From the NCBI GenBank assembly GCA_029240395.1, contig JAREAJ010000017.1:1-20626 (forward strand): a stretch of 20,626 bases of DNA. The letters run 5' to 3'. How positions within the stretch are numbered: position 1 is the stretch's first letter; each line of letters begins with the position of its first letter. The notes under the pieces are model-generated. The model was given only the letters and a program-made list of their open reading frames with translations. It made no database searches and was not told the DNA's origin. This DNA is from Nitrososphaeraceae archaeon. GTDB taxonomy: Archaea; Thermoproteota; Nitrososphaeria; Nitrososphaerales; Nitrososphaeraceae. The position numbers were made by a program, and so were the translations under genes. Below are positions 1-6,888 of this stretch, piece by piece.

Positions 1-1496
1 ATACTATTCTCATCAATAAGGGCAAGAGGTCCATGTTTTAGTTCTCCAGCTGCAATACCTTCTGCATGCAGATATGTAAGTTCTTTAATTTTCAATGCTC
101 CCTCCAGGGCTATAGGATAATGAAGTGATTTCCCCAGAATGTATATATCACGCAAATCTTTTAAAAGATCTGCAAGCTTTATTGTATTGTCTTCCAATGA
201 GAGTACGTCTTCTATCGCAGAAGCAATAGCTTGTTTTTTGTTAACAATTCCAAGGGAATAGCCGCATAGCCTATCAGTGACAGCATAAATTACTGAAAGT
301 TGGCCAGTGAAACTTTTGGTGGCAGCGACCCCCACCTCGGGACCACAATTAACAGTCAGAAACGAATCGCTTAGTCGGGCTAAAGAAGAGGTACTTATAT
401 TGACAATAGAAAGTACCTTAGCGCCGGTTTCTTTTGCATGTTTTACAGAATTTAATACGTCAGCAGTCTCCCCGCTCTGTGATATAGCAAGTATTACACT
501 GTCCTTGTCAATAAAGTCCAGAACATATTGGAATTCACTCGATAGGATGGGTTCAGTGCGGATCTTCGCCAGTTTGGCGAAGATGTATTTTGCGAGCAGT
601 GCCGAATGATAGCTCGTCCCACTTCCTGTAATATATACACTCTTGGCTTGGAGTAAAATGTCGCAAAAACTAATGAGGTCCTCATCATTTTGGTCCAATC
701 CGCTTAAAACCGTCTTCCTCTGCTCGTGGATTTCCTTCAGGGTGTGGTGAGCATATGCTCCCTTGTCTGCCGCTCCAAGCTCCCAGGCGACCTGTGTTAC
801 CTCTCGTCTCACTGCATTTCCATCCGAGTCATACAAATACAGGTTCTCACCTGAAACAACAGCAATATCTTTATTATCTAAAAAAATAGCTTTATCGGTA
901 TATTGTAAAAATCCAAGCACATCGCTGGAGATGAAATATCCGTCATTGGACAATCCAACAATGAGGGGTTCGTCATACCTGCTACCACATATTGTTCCAT
1001 CGCTGAAAACAGCAACAAAGGCATATGCTCCCTTTAGTTTGCTACAGACTTTCACGATAGCTTTAATCTTATCCTGAACTACAGAAAGAGATTCTTCTAG
1101 CATGTGGGCGATGACTTCGCTATCCGTCTCGCTCTTAAATGAATGGCCAGAAGATATCAGGTCTCTCTTCAACTCTCGGTAATTCTCGATTATGCCATTA
1201 TGAACAACTGCGACTTTAGAGGTGCACGCTTCGTGAGGGTGGGCGTTTGCATTAGTGATTCCACCATGAGTTGCCCACCGGGTATGACCTATCCCTATTT
1301 GTCCAGGCATCTTCTGGAAACCAAGTGCCCTGCTAACCTCCGCAACCTTTCCAACCCCTTTACTAACTAAAATATTCCCCTCGTCGATAGTAGCAATTCC
1401 TACGCTGTCATAACCTCTGTATTCCATTCTACGTAGACTTTCAATGATCAATGGGGCCGCATAGGAACCTCCTTTGTACCCTATAATTGAGCACAC
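1..1496 (-). CDS. glmS: Glutamine-fructose-6-phosphate aminotransferase (isomerizing), partial
   Basis: Makes glucosamine-6-phosphate from fructose-6-phosphate and glutamine, the entry step to UDP-N-acetylglucosamine and surface glycans. I translated the minus strand from GTG at 1496. It begins M-C-S-I-I-G-Y, so the catalytic nucleophile Cys sits at position 2 and is exposed once Met is removed. Next come the class II glutaminase motifs HTRWATHGG and HNGIIENY. Two SIS sugar-isomerase domains follow: GSGTSYHSALLAKY and SQSGETADV in the first, and EGIAAGELKHGPLALI in the second. About 498 residues are visible; the family is usually near 590, so roughly 90 C-terminal residues lie beyond the left edge. 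The frame is open throughout. A TATA-like TTTTAA at 1521-1526 lies about 26 bp upstream of GTG, fitting a leaderless transcript. Confidence 0.95.
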   Translation of the reverse strand, partial: MCSIIGYKGGSYAAPLIIESLRRMEYRGYDSVGIATIDEGNILVSKGVGKVAEVSRALGFQKMPGQIGIGHTRWATHGGITNANAHPHEACTSKVAVVHNGIIENYRELKRDLISSGHSFKSETDSEVIAHMLEESLSVVQDKIKAIVKVCSKLKGAYAFVAVFSDGTICGSRYDEPLIVGLSNDGYFISSDVLGFLQYTDKAIFLDNKDIAVVSGENLYLYDSDGNAVRREVTQVAWELGAADKGAYAHHTLKEIHEQRKTVLSGLDQNDEDLISFCDILLQAKSVYITGSGTSYHSALLAKYIFAKLAKIRTEPILSSEFQYVLDFIDKDSVILAISQSGETADVLNSVKHAKETGAKVLSIVNISTSSLARLSDSFLTVNCGPEVGVAATKSFTGQLSVIYAVTDRLCGYSLGIVNKKQAIASAIEDVLSLEDNTIKLADLLKDLRDIYILGKSLHYPIALEGALKIKELTYLHAEGIAAGELKHGPLALIDENS

Positions 1497-1520
1497 AGCG
1501 GTTATATCCGCCGTCCCTTC

Positions 1521-1527
1521 TTAAAAG
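1521..1527 (-). promoter_or_regulatory. Putative TATA box of glmS
   Basis: On the minus strand CTTTTAA lies about 26 bp before the GTG start at 1496. That is the usual archaeal TATA-to-start distance, so transcription would begin at or within a few bases of the start codon (leaderless). Assigned by spacing and AT-richness only. Confidence 0.45.
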
Positions 1528-1787
1528 ACTTATCGAAGAGTTAACCAATCACAATTTTAGAATGATTCCCAAACCGTGCTAATCAAACCATACAAACATG
1601 CAGACATGCAGGTGGAAGAATGTCAACTTAGCAGATGGGTTTTAACTAGTTGAGAATTGCGTTGACCTCATAAAGAACTGCATTATACGCTGACGTTGTG
1701 ACTTTGTGAGGAATGAAATGAGATGTTGACTTTTAAAGCCCTCTTGAAATTGTCACGATATTATTGCACTTTTATCGCCGACCCGAT
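1528..1787. other. Gene-free stretch between S4 and glmS
   Basis: I see no coding frame, tRNA fold or clear terminator on either strand here. It contains one tandem duplication of the octamer ACATGCAG at 1596-1611. The gap separates the end of the S13-S4 pair from the glmS promoter, all on the minus strand. In many archaea S11 follows S4; it is absent here. Confidence 0.5.
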
Positions 1788-2294
1788 TCAACCGGATTCA
1801 GAAGGAGCCTCGGGTGACAAGAAATTTTGCCTAACAGAAATGTTTGATTCCTCATCCGTCCTTACTATATATCCTGGCAAATTGACAGTGCGACCTCCGA
1901 TAGTTACATGACAGTGAGAGACGACCTGCCTAGCCTGAATAGGTGACTTTGATCCAAGCTTTCTCATCACTATTGTCTGTAGTCTCCTTTCAAGTATGTC
2001 TTCGATTTTAAGATTTAGAACATCATCGAGAGTCGCGGATTCTTTAACTAAACCTATTCTATTAAGAAAATTCAATAGTTTGATCTCGTTGTCTCGTCGA
2101 AGCTCTGTTGGGACGGCAAGTAGGGCTCGTGCCTGGTTTCTTATTCGAGCAATTTCTGATTCTGCCTTCCACAGTTCGCGTTTGTTTCTCAATCCATATG
2201 CCCCCAAAGTATATAGCTCGGAGTTGAGTTGGTCTGTTGTCCAAATCCTACGAGGTCTGTGAAAAGTCTTTTTTGGTTTATGCGGATCTCCCAA
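1788..2294 (-). CDS. rps4: 30S ribosomal protein S4, archaeal type
   Basis: Primary 16S rRNA-binding protein of the small-subunit body. The 168-residue product opens with MGDPHKPKKTFHRPRR, the typical archaeal/eukaryotic S4 (uS4) N-terminus. It has the helical RNALL-type segment IRNQARALLAVP (about 51-62) and a C-terminal S4 RNA-binding domain beginning at ERRLQTIVMRKLG (about 102-114), with QARQVVSHCHVTIGGRTV (about 121-138) inside it. The length is normal for archaea. The start is TTG at 2294, since no in-frame ATG precedes the conserved N-terminus. It lies 13 bp after S13 on the same strand, so both are probably co-transcribed. No Shine-Dalgarno sequence is visible in the gap. A 290 bp gap, not rps11, follows. 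Confidence 0.95.
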   Translation of the reverse strand: MGDPHKPKKTFHRPRRIWTTDQLNSELYTLGAYGLRNKRELWKAESEIARIRNQARALLAVPTELRRDNEIKLLNFLNRIGLVKESATLDDVLNLKIEDILERRLQTIVMRKLGSKSPIQARQVVSHCHVTIGGRTVNLPGYIVRTDEESNISVRQNFLSPEAPSESG

Positions 2295-2307
2295 TGCAAT
2301 TCACTCT

Positions 2308-2862
2308 TTATGTGGTGGAGGGAGACGGTGTAGTCTCAGCCGGTTTAGATGTCGATGCTCCTCCTGATGCCGGTTGTGCTGTAGGCTGGGCTGCAGGAGC
2401 CGTAGGAAGAGTTTTCCCCGTTTTCTTCACGCCTACCGCGCCGCCGCGCCTCCCAGTAGTCCTAGTGCATTGGCCCCTAACCCGAAGCCCAAACATGTGT
2501 CTGTATCCTCTCCAACTCATGACTGACTTTTCTCTCTCAATATCGCCAGATATAGTGAAGTCTAAATCAGAAGTAATAAGATGATTGTCTCCTCCCGTGT
2601 CCATATCCTTTTGTCGATTAAGGTACCAAGCCGGTATTCCGACGCGAGATGGGTTTTTAATCAAAGTTTCGATTTCTGCAATCTCCTTGTCGGTTAAAAA
2701 CCCAATCCTTAGACCCGGATTGAGATTCATTGATTGAAGTATAACCTGTGCAAGGTTAAAGCCTATTCCTCTTATCTCGCTAAGGGCAACGACCATTTTC
2801 TTGCCACCCTCTATGTCTTTTCCTGCAATTCTAATGATATGCTTGTACTCAGCAACAGACAA
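2308..2862 (-). CDS. rps13: 30S ribosomal protein S13, with C-terminal low-complexity tail
   Basis: Small-subunit head protein that contacts 16S rRNA, the P-site tRNA and the large subunit. The 184-residue product starts MSVAEYKHIIRIAGKDIEG. It has the helix-hairpin-helix segment IRGIGFNLAQVI (about 28-39) and the basic motif MSWRGYRHMFGLRVRGQ followed by RTTGRRGG (about 114-141), which marks archaeal uS13. The family normally ends near residue 150. Here residues about 148-184 form an extra tail rich in Pro, Ala, Ser and Thr with no recognisable domain. The start is TTG at 2862, with a TATA-like element about 30 bp upstream. It is the first gene of the S13-S4 pair, divergent from the AAA+/VWA cluster. 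Confidence 0.95.
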   Translation of the reverse strand: MSVAEYKHIIRIAGKDIEGGKKMVVALSEIRGIGFNLAQVILQSMNLNPGLRIGFLTDKEIAEIETLIKNPSRVGIPAWYLNRQKDMDTGGDNHLITSDLDFTISGDIEREKSVMSWRGYRHMFGLRVRGQCTRTTGRRGGAVGVKKTGKTLPTAPAAQPTAQPASGGASTSKPAETTPSPSTT

Positions 2863-2888
2863 TTATAATTATGGCATTCAGCTTCCGG

Positions 2889-2896
2889 CATAAAAA
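2889..2896 (-). promoter_or_regulatory. Putative TATA box of the S13-S4 pair
   Basis: On the minus strand an AT run reading AGTTTTTATG lies about 30 bp upstream of the TTG start of S13, fitting a leaderless or near-leaderless ribosomal-protein transcript. It sits in the 208 bp divergent gap shared with the AAA+ gene starting at 3071. Confidence 0.4.
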
Positions 2897-3035
2897 CTAT
2901 ACTTGGCAAAAACTTTTTTCCAATAGTTCTGGCTTAGACGAAAGTTGTCATTGTGAACGAATTTAGTCCCCCCAGCATCTTTGAATTGTAATAATGGATT
3001 GCATATCAAAACCAAATATTCTTACTTGTGCAATC

Positions 3036-3043
3036 CTTAAATT
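3036..3043 (+). promoter_or_regulatory. Putative TATA box of the AAA+/VWA cluster
   Basis: CTTAAATT lies about 31 bp before ATG 3071, matching archaeal TATA-to-start spacing. No Shine-Dalgarno sequence precedes the ATG, so a leaderless transcript is likely. The box is only moderately AT-rich. Confidence 0.35.
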
Positions 3044-3070
3044 CTCGATATCCTCCAGAGTGTTGTACGT

Positions 3071-4729
3071 ATGGCGACCCAAGCTGTTGAACAATTGGTT
3101 AACCGATCTTATGATTCGTCACCTAATTATCGGCAGGTGATGCCAGGCGTCCCTGAGAACTATAGGGAAATCAGAACATTAGAGCAATTATTTGAGATTA
3201 ATTATAAGCATGCTTCGGTAGAGGAACAATTACGAGGAAATCTTGTATTGAGGATGAAATCAGGGCGTGAGGTTTACAAGGGTATTATTGGATACAATGA
3301 CAGTGTAATTCCTTCAGTCACAAGAGCTATTCTCTCAGGACACGAGATCCTCTTCGTCGGGCAAATTGGTCAAGCCAAGACAAAGCTAGCCGAGTCCATT
3401 GCTATTCATCTTCTTTCCCCTATCCCTGTTGTTCGAGGATCTCTAACGAATGATATACCAACGTCGATACCTCGCCAGGAGATGATTAGTCTTTTATGTG
3501 ACAGAAATCCTGAGCGTACTTATCCCGAATTTGTTGTTTCCCCTGAATGCGAGCAGAAAATTAGAGACAATAAACTAGGTACACGAATAGACTGGAAAGA
3601 GGGACAAGAGAGATATCGTTATGTTCTGGCTACACCGGATATAACTGTAAAAGACCTAATGGGACAAATTGATGCTATTAGGATTGCTAAGAGAGGGGTG
3701 GAACTTTACAGCATCGAATCATATTCACCCGGTCAATTATTACAGGCAAGATATGGCATTATATGCATTGACGAGCTTCCAGTTCTTGATTCCCGAAAAC
3801 AGGTTGCATTGCTAAGTGTCCTGCAAGAAGGAAAATTCACAACAGGATCGTATCCAGTTATTTTCAAACCTAATATCAAATTGCTAGCCACTGCAAATCC
3901 TGTAGACTACACACATTCAGGCAAGATTATAGAACCTCTCTTTGACAGGCTTAGAAGCCATATAGATACCCATTACCCTACTAATGTCGCTGACGAAATG
4001 CTCATCATACTTCAAGAGGCGCAGATTAGCAAGGACAGGGCTGTTCTATTACCAATTTTTATTATAAGGGCCATTGCAAAAGTCGCGCAGTTGTCGAGAG
4101 AACACCCGGAAATTGACCACACGAAGGGCGTAAGCGTAAGAATGGGAATCCATTCAACAGAAGTCTTGGCTTCTGAGGCTGAGAGAATAAGGTCTATACA
4201 AAGCAACATGGTTTCTGTTCCTCGATTTTCCGATTTCTTTTCTATCTATCAGACCTGCAAGTTCCAATTGTCTGAGATTGATGACAGTCGGGAGAGCAGG
4301 AGCATGATTCTTAACTCAATTATCGAAAGTGCGATCAGAGAAGTGTCGGCGAGCTATATCCAAAATCTTTCATCCGATGAGCTCATTAAAATCAAAGAAG
4401 ATTTTGGTAGCAATAAACAATTCATCGCTTCACAGACGATCCCTGGCCGCGGGCACGGTGGTGGTGTAGATTATATCTCCCAGCTAGATAAATTTCCTGG
4501 CTTGAATGAGTCGGTTACCCAAACAGCCAACAAGATTAAGCAAGAACATTTGAGTTTAATTCAGCTCGCTACCGGTCTGGATATAGATTCAAGAGTAATA
4601 CAATTAGTTAATGACAGAGACAGTGAGTTTACTGCCTCGGTAACTGAATTGGTCCTAGAGGGTCTAAGATGGACAGATCCGCCTTTGCTAGATAAGATGG
4701 GAGGCAAATACACTGCAAGACCAGAGTAG
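3071..4729 (+). CDS. AAA+ ATPase, ChlI/MoxR-like
   Basis: A 552-residue ATPase of the helix-2-insert AAA+ clade (magnesium-chelatase ChlI/MoxR relatives), which works with VWA proteins to remodel or metallate target enzymes. Visible motifs: Walker A GQIGQAKT (97-104), Walker B ICIDEL with D234/E235, sensor 1 LLATANP (271-277), arginine-finger-type FDRLRSH (291-297) and sensor 2-type SVRMGIHS (355-362). Walker A and B are about 125 residues apart, far more than in compact MoxR proteins, so there is a large insertion, partly ChlI-like. A helical C-terminal region of about 180 residues follows, with a glycine-rich loop GRGHGGG (459-465). It is the first of four co-directional genes; the VWA gene begins 22 bp downstream. 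The target is unknown. All ATPase residues are intact. Confidence 0.88.
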   Translation: MATQAVEQLVNRSYDSSPNYRQVMPGVPENYREIRTLEQLFEINYKHASVEEQLRGNLVLRMKSGREVYKGIIGYNDSVIPSVTRAILSGHEILFVGQIGQAKTKLAESIAIHLLSPIPVVRGSLTNDIPTSIPRQEMISLLCDRNPERTYPEFVVSPECEQKIRDNKLGTRIDWKEGQERYRYVLATPDITVKDLMGQIDAIRIAKRGVELYSIESYSPGQLLQARYGIICIDELPVLDSRKQVALLSVLQEGKFTTGSYPVIFKPNIKLLATANPVDYTHSGKIIEPLFDRLRSHIDTHYPTNVADEMLIILQEAQISKDRAVLLPIFIIRAIAKVAQLSREHPEIDHTKGVSVRMGIHSTEVLASEAERIRSIQSNMVSVPRFSDFFSIYQTCKFQLSEIDDSRESRSMILNSIIESAIREVSASYIQNLSSDELIKIKEDFGSNKQFIASQTIPGRGHGGGVDYISQLDKFPGLNESVTQTANKIKQEHLSLIQLATGLDIDSRVIQLVNDRDSEFTASVTELVLEGLRWTDPPLLDKMGGKYTARPE

Positions 4730-4751
4730 CAGCGGCCCCGGATGCGATGTC

Positions 4752-6119
4752 ATGTCTGAAATTAAGTATTTTTTGGCTAGCGACAGTGAAACCAGGTCAC
4801 TTGTTAATGGTGGCCTAAGAGAGAGCAGAATTAACAAAGAAGGGCTTGACGTTCTCTTGAAGAAAATAGGTAGAGAGATTATACGCGAGCGCACTCCTGA
4901 TCTTCAGGAACTTGCACAACTTATCGATAGCTGGTGGCCTAAGAAACATTCATCAGCTACCGAAGATAAACAATCAACTCAACCTCAACAGCTCGATCGT
5001 TCCTCGATAGCAAAACAAATTAGAATATCCAATGGGGATTCAATAGTAGCCGAACTGATAGAAAGAGGGTACCTTAAGGACTCGCACAAATGGCTTTCCC
5101 ATAGAGGATTCTCTTCTATTGGGGAGAAGATATTGGTCGATATTATGAACCCTTTAACGTCTGGAGACATCGGCTTGCACGAAACAATAGTTCAAGGTGA
5201 GGGCTCCCTAGTACGTGACTCAAGCAGGAAATTTGAGATCGGAAATGACTTGAAACTGATGAATGTTCCGAAAACACTCTTAAACGCTCTTCAAAGGAAT
5301 TCGAAACAAAACGGACCAGTCAATCTGCCTCTACAGCTTGATATCGAAGATATCGAGGAGTTCGAAACAAGTCGAGATGTAAAGGCCTCAATGGTATACT
5401 GCATTGATCTCAGTTCTACTATGCGCTATTCATCAATGTTCGGGGATCTAAGCAGAATTGAGGCAGCGAAAAAAGCACTCTGGGGTCTCTTTGTTTTTAA
5501 TAAAAAATATTTTCCTTCTGATTCAATATCCATTATAGGATTCGGTGCATTGGCAACACGAGTCTCTCCCATAGATATACCTTATCTTAAGACTTTTGAG
5601 CCCGGCGGAGATTTCATGCATTATACTAATTACCAGGCCGCGTTTAGACTTGCCTCCAAAATTTTAACACGAGAAGGTTATTCAAATAAACGTATTGTCC
5701 TAATCACCGATGGTCATCCAAGTGCATGCTTCATTGATCATCAAAGGGATCAAGAAGATTTACTTTCTAAAAAGCCGTACTCTCACTTCTATAGCCCTGA
5801 CCTTGAAACTCTTTGCAGAATTAAGGAGCTCCAGAATTTGGATTTAGACTTTCGTTCAGGAAAGCTTGTATATCTATGTTATCGTTATAGGCAAGTTGAT
5901 GATTATATTGCTCAACGAACAATAGCTGAGGCTAGGAAATGCATGCGGACAGGGATACAAATTGATACCATAATGATAAGTGAAGATGACTCCTTGCTAG
6001 ACTACGTAAACCAGATGGAAAAGATGGTTAAAGGCAAATCGTATTACATAAATCCCTCAAACATTGACAAGGCGCTACTAACCGATTACGTGAGAAATAG
6101 GCGTGAATTACTTAGGTAA
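4752..6119 (+). CDS. VWA-domain protein partnered with the ChlI/MoxR-like ATPase
   Basis: A 455-residue protein with a C-terminal von Willebrand A fold and a metal-ion-dependent adhesion site (MIDAS). The DxSxT motif is at 219-223 (DLSST), the MIDAS Thr is near 292 in YTNYQAAF, and the Asp is at 320 in LITDGHPS. Residues 1-210 are an unassigned, mostly helical N-terminal region, with a charged low-complexity patch at about 66-82. It lacks a signal peptide or membrane segment, so it is probably cytosolic. VWA proteins of this type pair with AAA+ motors as ChlD does with ChlI, bridging ATPase and substrate; here the pairing is inferred from the 22 bp spacing to the upstream ATPase. It resembles the uncharacterised VWA partners of Mg-chelatase-like ATPases. 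A Mg-chelatase role is not supported, as no tetrapyrrole genes are near. Confidence 0.83.
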   Translation: MSEIKYFLASDSETRSLVNGGLRESRINKEGLDVLLKKIGREIIRERTPDLQELAQLIDSWWPKKHSSATEDKQSTQPQQLDRSSIAKQIRISNGDSIVAELIERGYLKDSHKWLSHRGFSSIGEKILVDIMNPLTSGDIGLHETIVQGEGSLVRDSSRKFEIGNDLKLMNVPKTLLNALQRNSKQNGPVNLPLQLDIEDIEEFETSRDVKASMVYCIDLSSTMRYSSMFGDLSRIEAAKKALWGLFVFNKKYFPSDSISIIGFGALATRVSPIDIPYLKTFEPGGDFMHYTNYQAAFRLASKILTREGYSNKRIVLITDGHPSACFIDHQRDQEDLLSKKPYSHFYSPDLETLCRIKELQNLDLDFRSGKLVYLCYRYRQVDDYIAQRTIAEARKCMRTGIQIDTIMISEDDSLLDYVNQMEKMVKGKSYYINPSNIDKALLTDYVRNRRELLR

Positions 6120-6156
6120 TTGCTCCCCTACAGAAATGAGTTTCGTTTCGCATTGG

Positions 6157-6168
6157 TTTTTATTAATA
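6157..6168 (+). promoter_or_regulatory. Putative internal TATA box, or T-rich terminator, between the two AAA+/VWA pairs
   Basis: TTTTTATTAATA lies about 26-31 bp upstream of ATG 6194. This would allow a separate leaderless transcript for the second pair. The same T-rich run could instead terminate the first pair's transcript. Sequence alone cannot decide. Confidence 0.35.
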
Positions 6169-6178
6169 ACCTCCTGAT

Positions 6179-6888
6179 TTGAAAATATGGGATATGATGG
6201 AAACATATCTGGACTGGAACAATTCTTTAGACATATTGACAAAAGCTTACGATGCGGGACTTTTTAGTATTATAATAGGACCGAAAGGAACTGGCAAGAC
6301 GACTCTCGTGCGACAATTTGCTTCCCTTATGAATAAGGACTTACACTCTGTTAACTTTAGCCTGCGAACGAGGGAGTCACATCTGATAGGAAGCAAAACA
6401 CTTGCCAAAGGAGAAGTTAATTTTGTAGAAGGAATCTTAATAAAATCTATGCGTGATGGGGGCCTCCTTTATCTCGATGAACTTAATGCCGCGGAATTGC
6501 AACTATAAACCCGCTGTCTCACATCGGTACTAAGGAGCTCCCCCCCCAGCTTCTTAGCAGATTTCCAGTTCGGATCAGGCTTGAATACCCTCCCGAGGAT
6601 ACCGAGCTTGAAATCATAAACAGGCATGTGTCTAACGTCCAAAGTTCCAAGATTGAGGACATAAAGCGAGGCATCCGGCTGGCTAAAAGTCTAAGAGAAG
6701 CCGCAGCCGTGGAGGAGCTGTATTATAGTCCTAGTCTTAGAGAAACAATCGCTTACACGAAGCTATTAGACAAGCAAATCCAGGCCAAACGAGCAGCCGA
6801 AATAGTTTTTGCAAATGCCTATGATCAATGGGGTGAAGTCGAATTTCGTAAAGTTATGGATTTGATTGTATCAATATATGGTGAATGA
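6179..6888 (+). pseudogene. Broken CbbQ/NirQ/GvpN-like AAA+ ATPase (frame change and missing segment)
   Basis: The N-terminal half (6179-6508; TTG 6179 or ATG 6194) carries Walker A GPKGTGKT (residues 34-41), the family segment SLRTRESHLIGSKTL and Walker B LLYLDELNAAE (D100, E101), then stops at TAA 6506-6508. The remainder is in another frame, open from 6487. It begins IATINPLSHIGTKELPPQLL (sensor 1 and following), continues with SRFPVRIRLEYP (arginine finger) and sensor 2-like SPSLRETI, and ends at TGA 6886-6888. Walker B and sensor 1 are normally some 30-45 residues apart in this family; here they nearly touch. The break is therefore an out-of-frame deletion (3n+1 bases), not a simple frameshift. 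A real lesion and an assembly error look alike. The stop overlaps the next start (ATGA), so the second VWA gene was translationally coupled to it. Confidence 0.85.

Noticed and set aside
307..1370. Several plus-strand open frames across the glmS region
   Set aside because: All are antisense shadows of glmS, which has a continuous conserved frame on the minus strand.
1596..1611. Tandem octamer ACATGCAG x2
   Set aside because: A single short duplication; not enough to call a repeat element or regulatory site, and there is no CRISPR array in the window.
1723..1911. Open frame of 62 codons on the plus strand
   Set aside because: Its 3' half is antisense to the end of S4 and its composition looks random.
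3071..6119. Reading the first AAA+/VWA pair as magnesium chelatase
   Set aside because: No tetrapyrrole-biosynthesis or ChlH/CobN-like gene is nearby, and similarity to ChlI/ChlD is limited to the general AAA+ and VWA folds.
6485..6510. Programmed -1 frameshift in the second AAA+ gene
   Set aside because: A frameshift would not restore the missing 30-45 residues between Walker B and sensor 1, and I see no slippery heptamer or downstream structure.
6540..6547. Run of eight C bases as the cause of the frame change in the second AAA+ gene
   Set aside because: The run lies after sensor 1 and the frame is consistent on both sides of it (ELPPQLLSRF); the frame change occurs earlier, at about 6487-6508.
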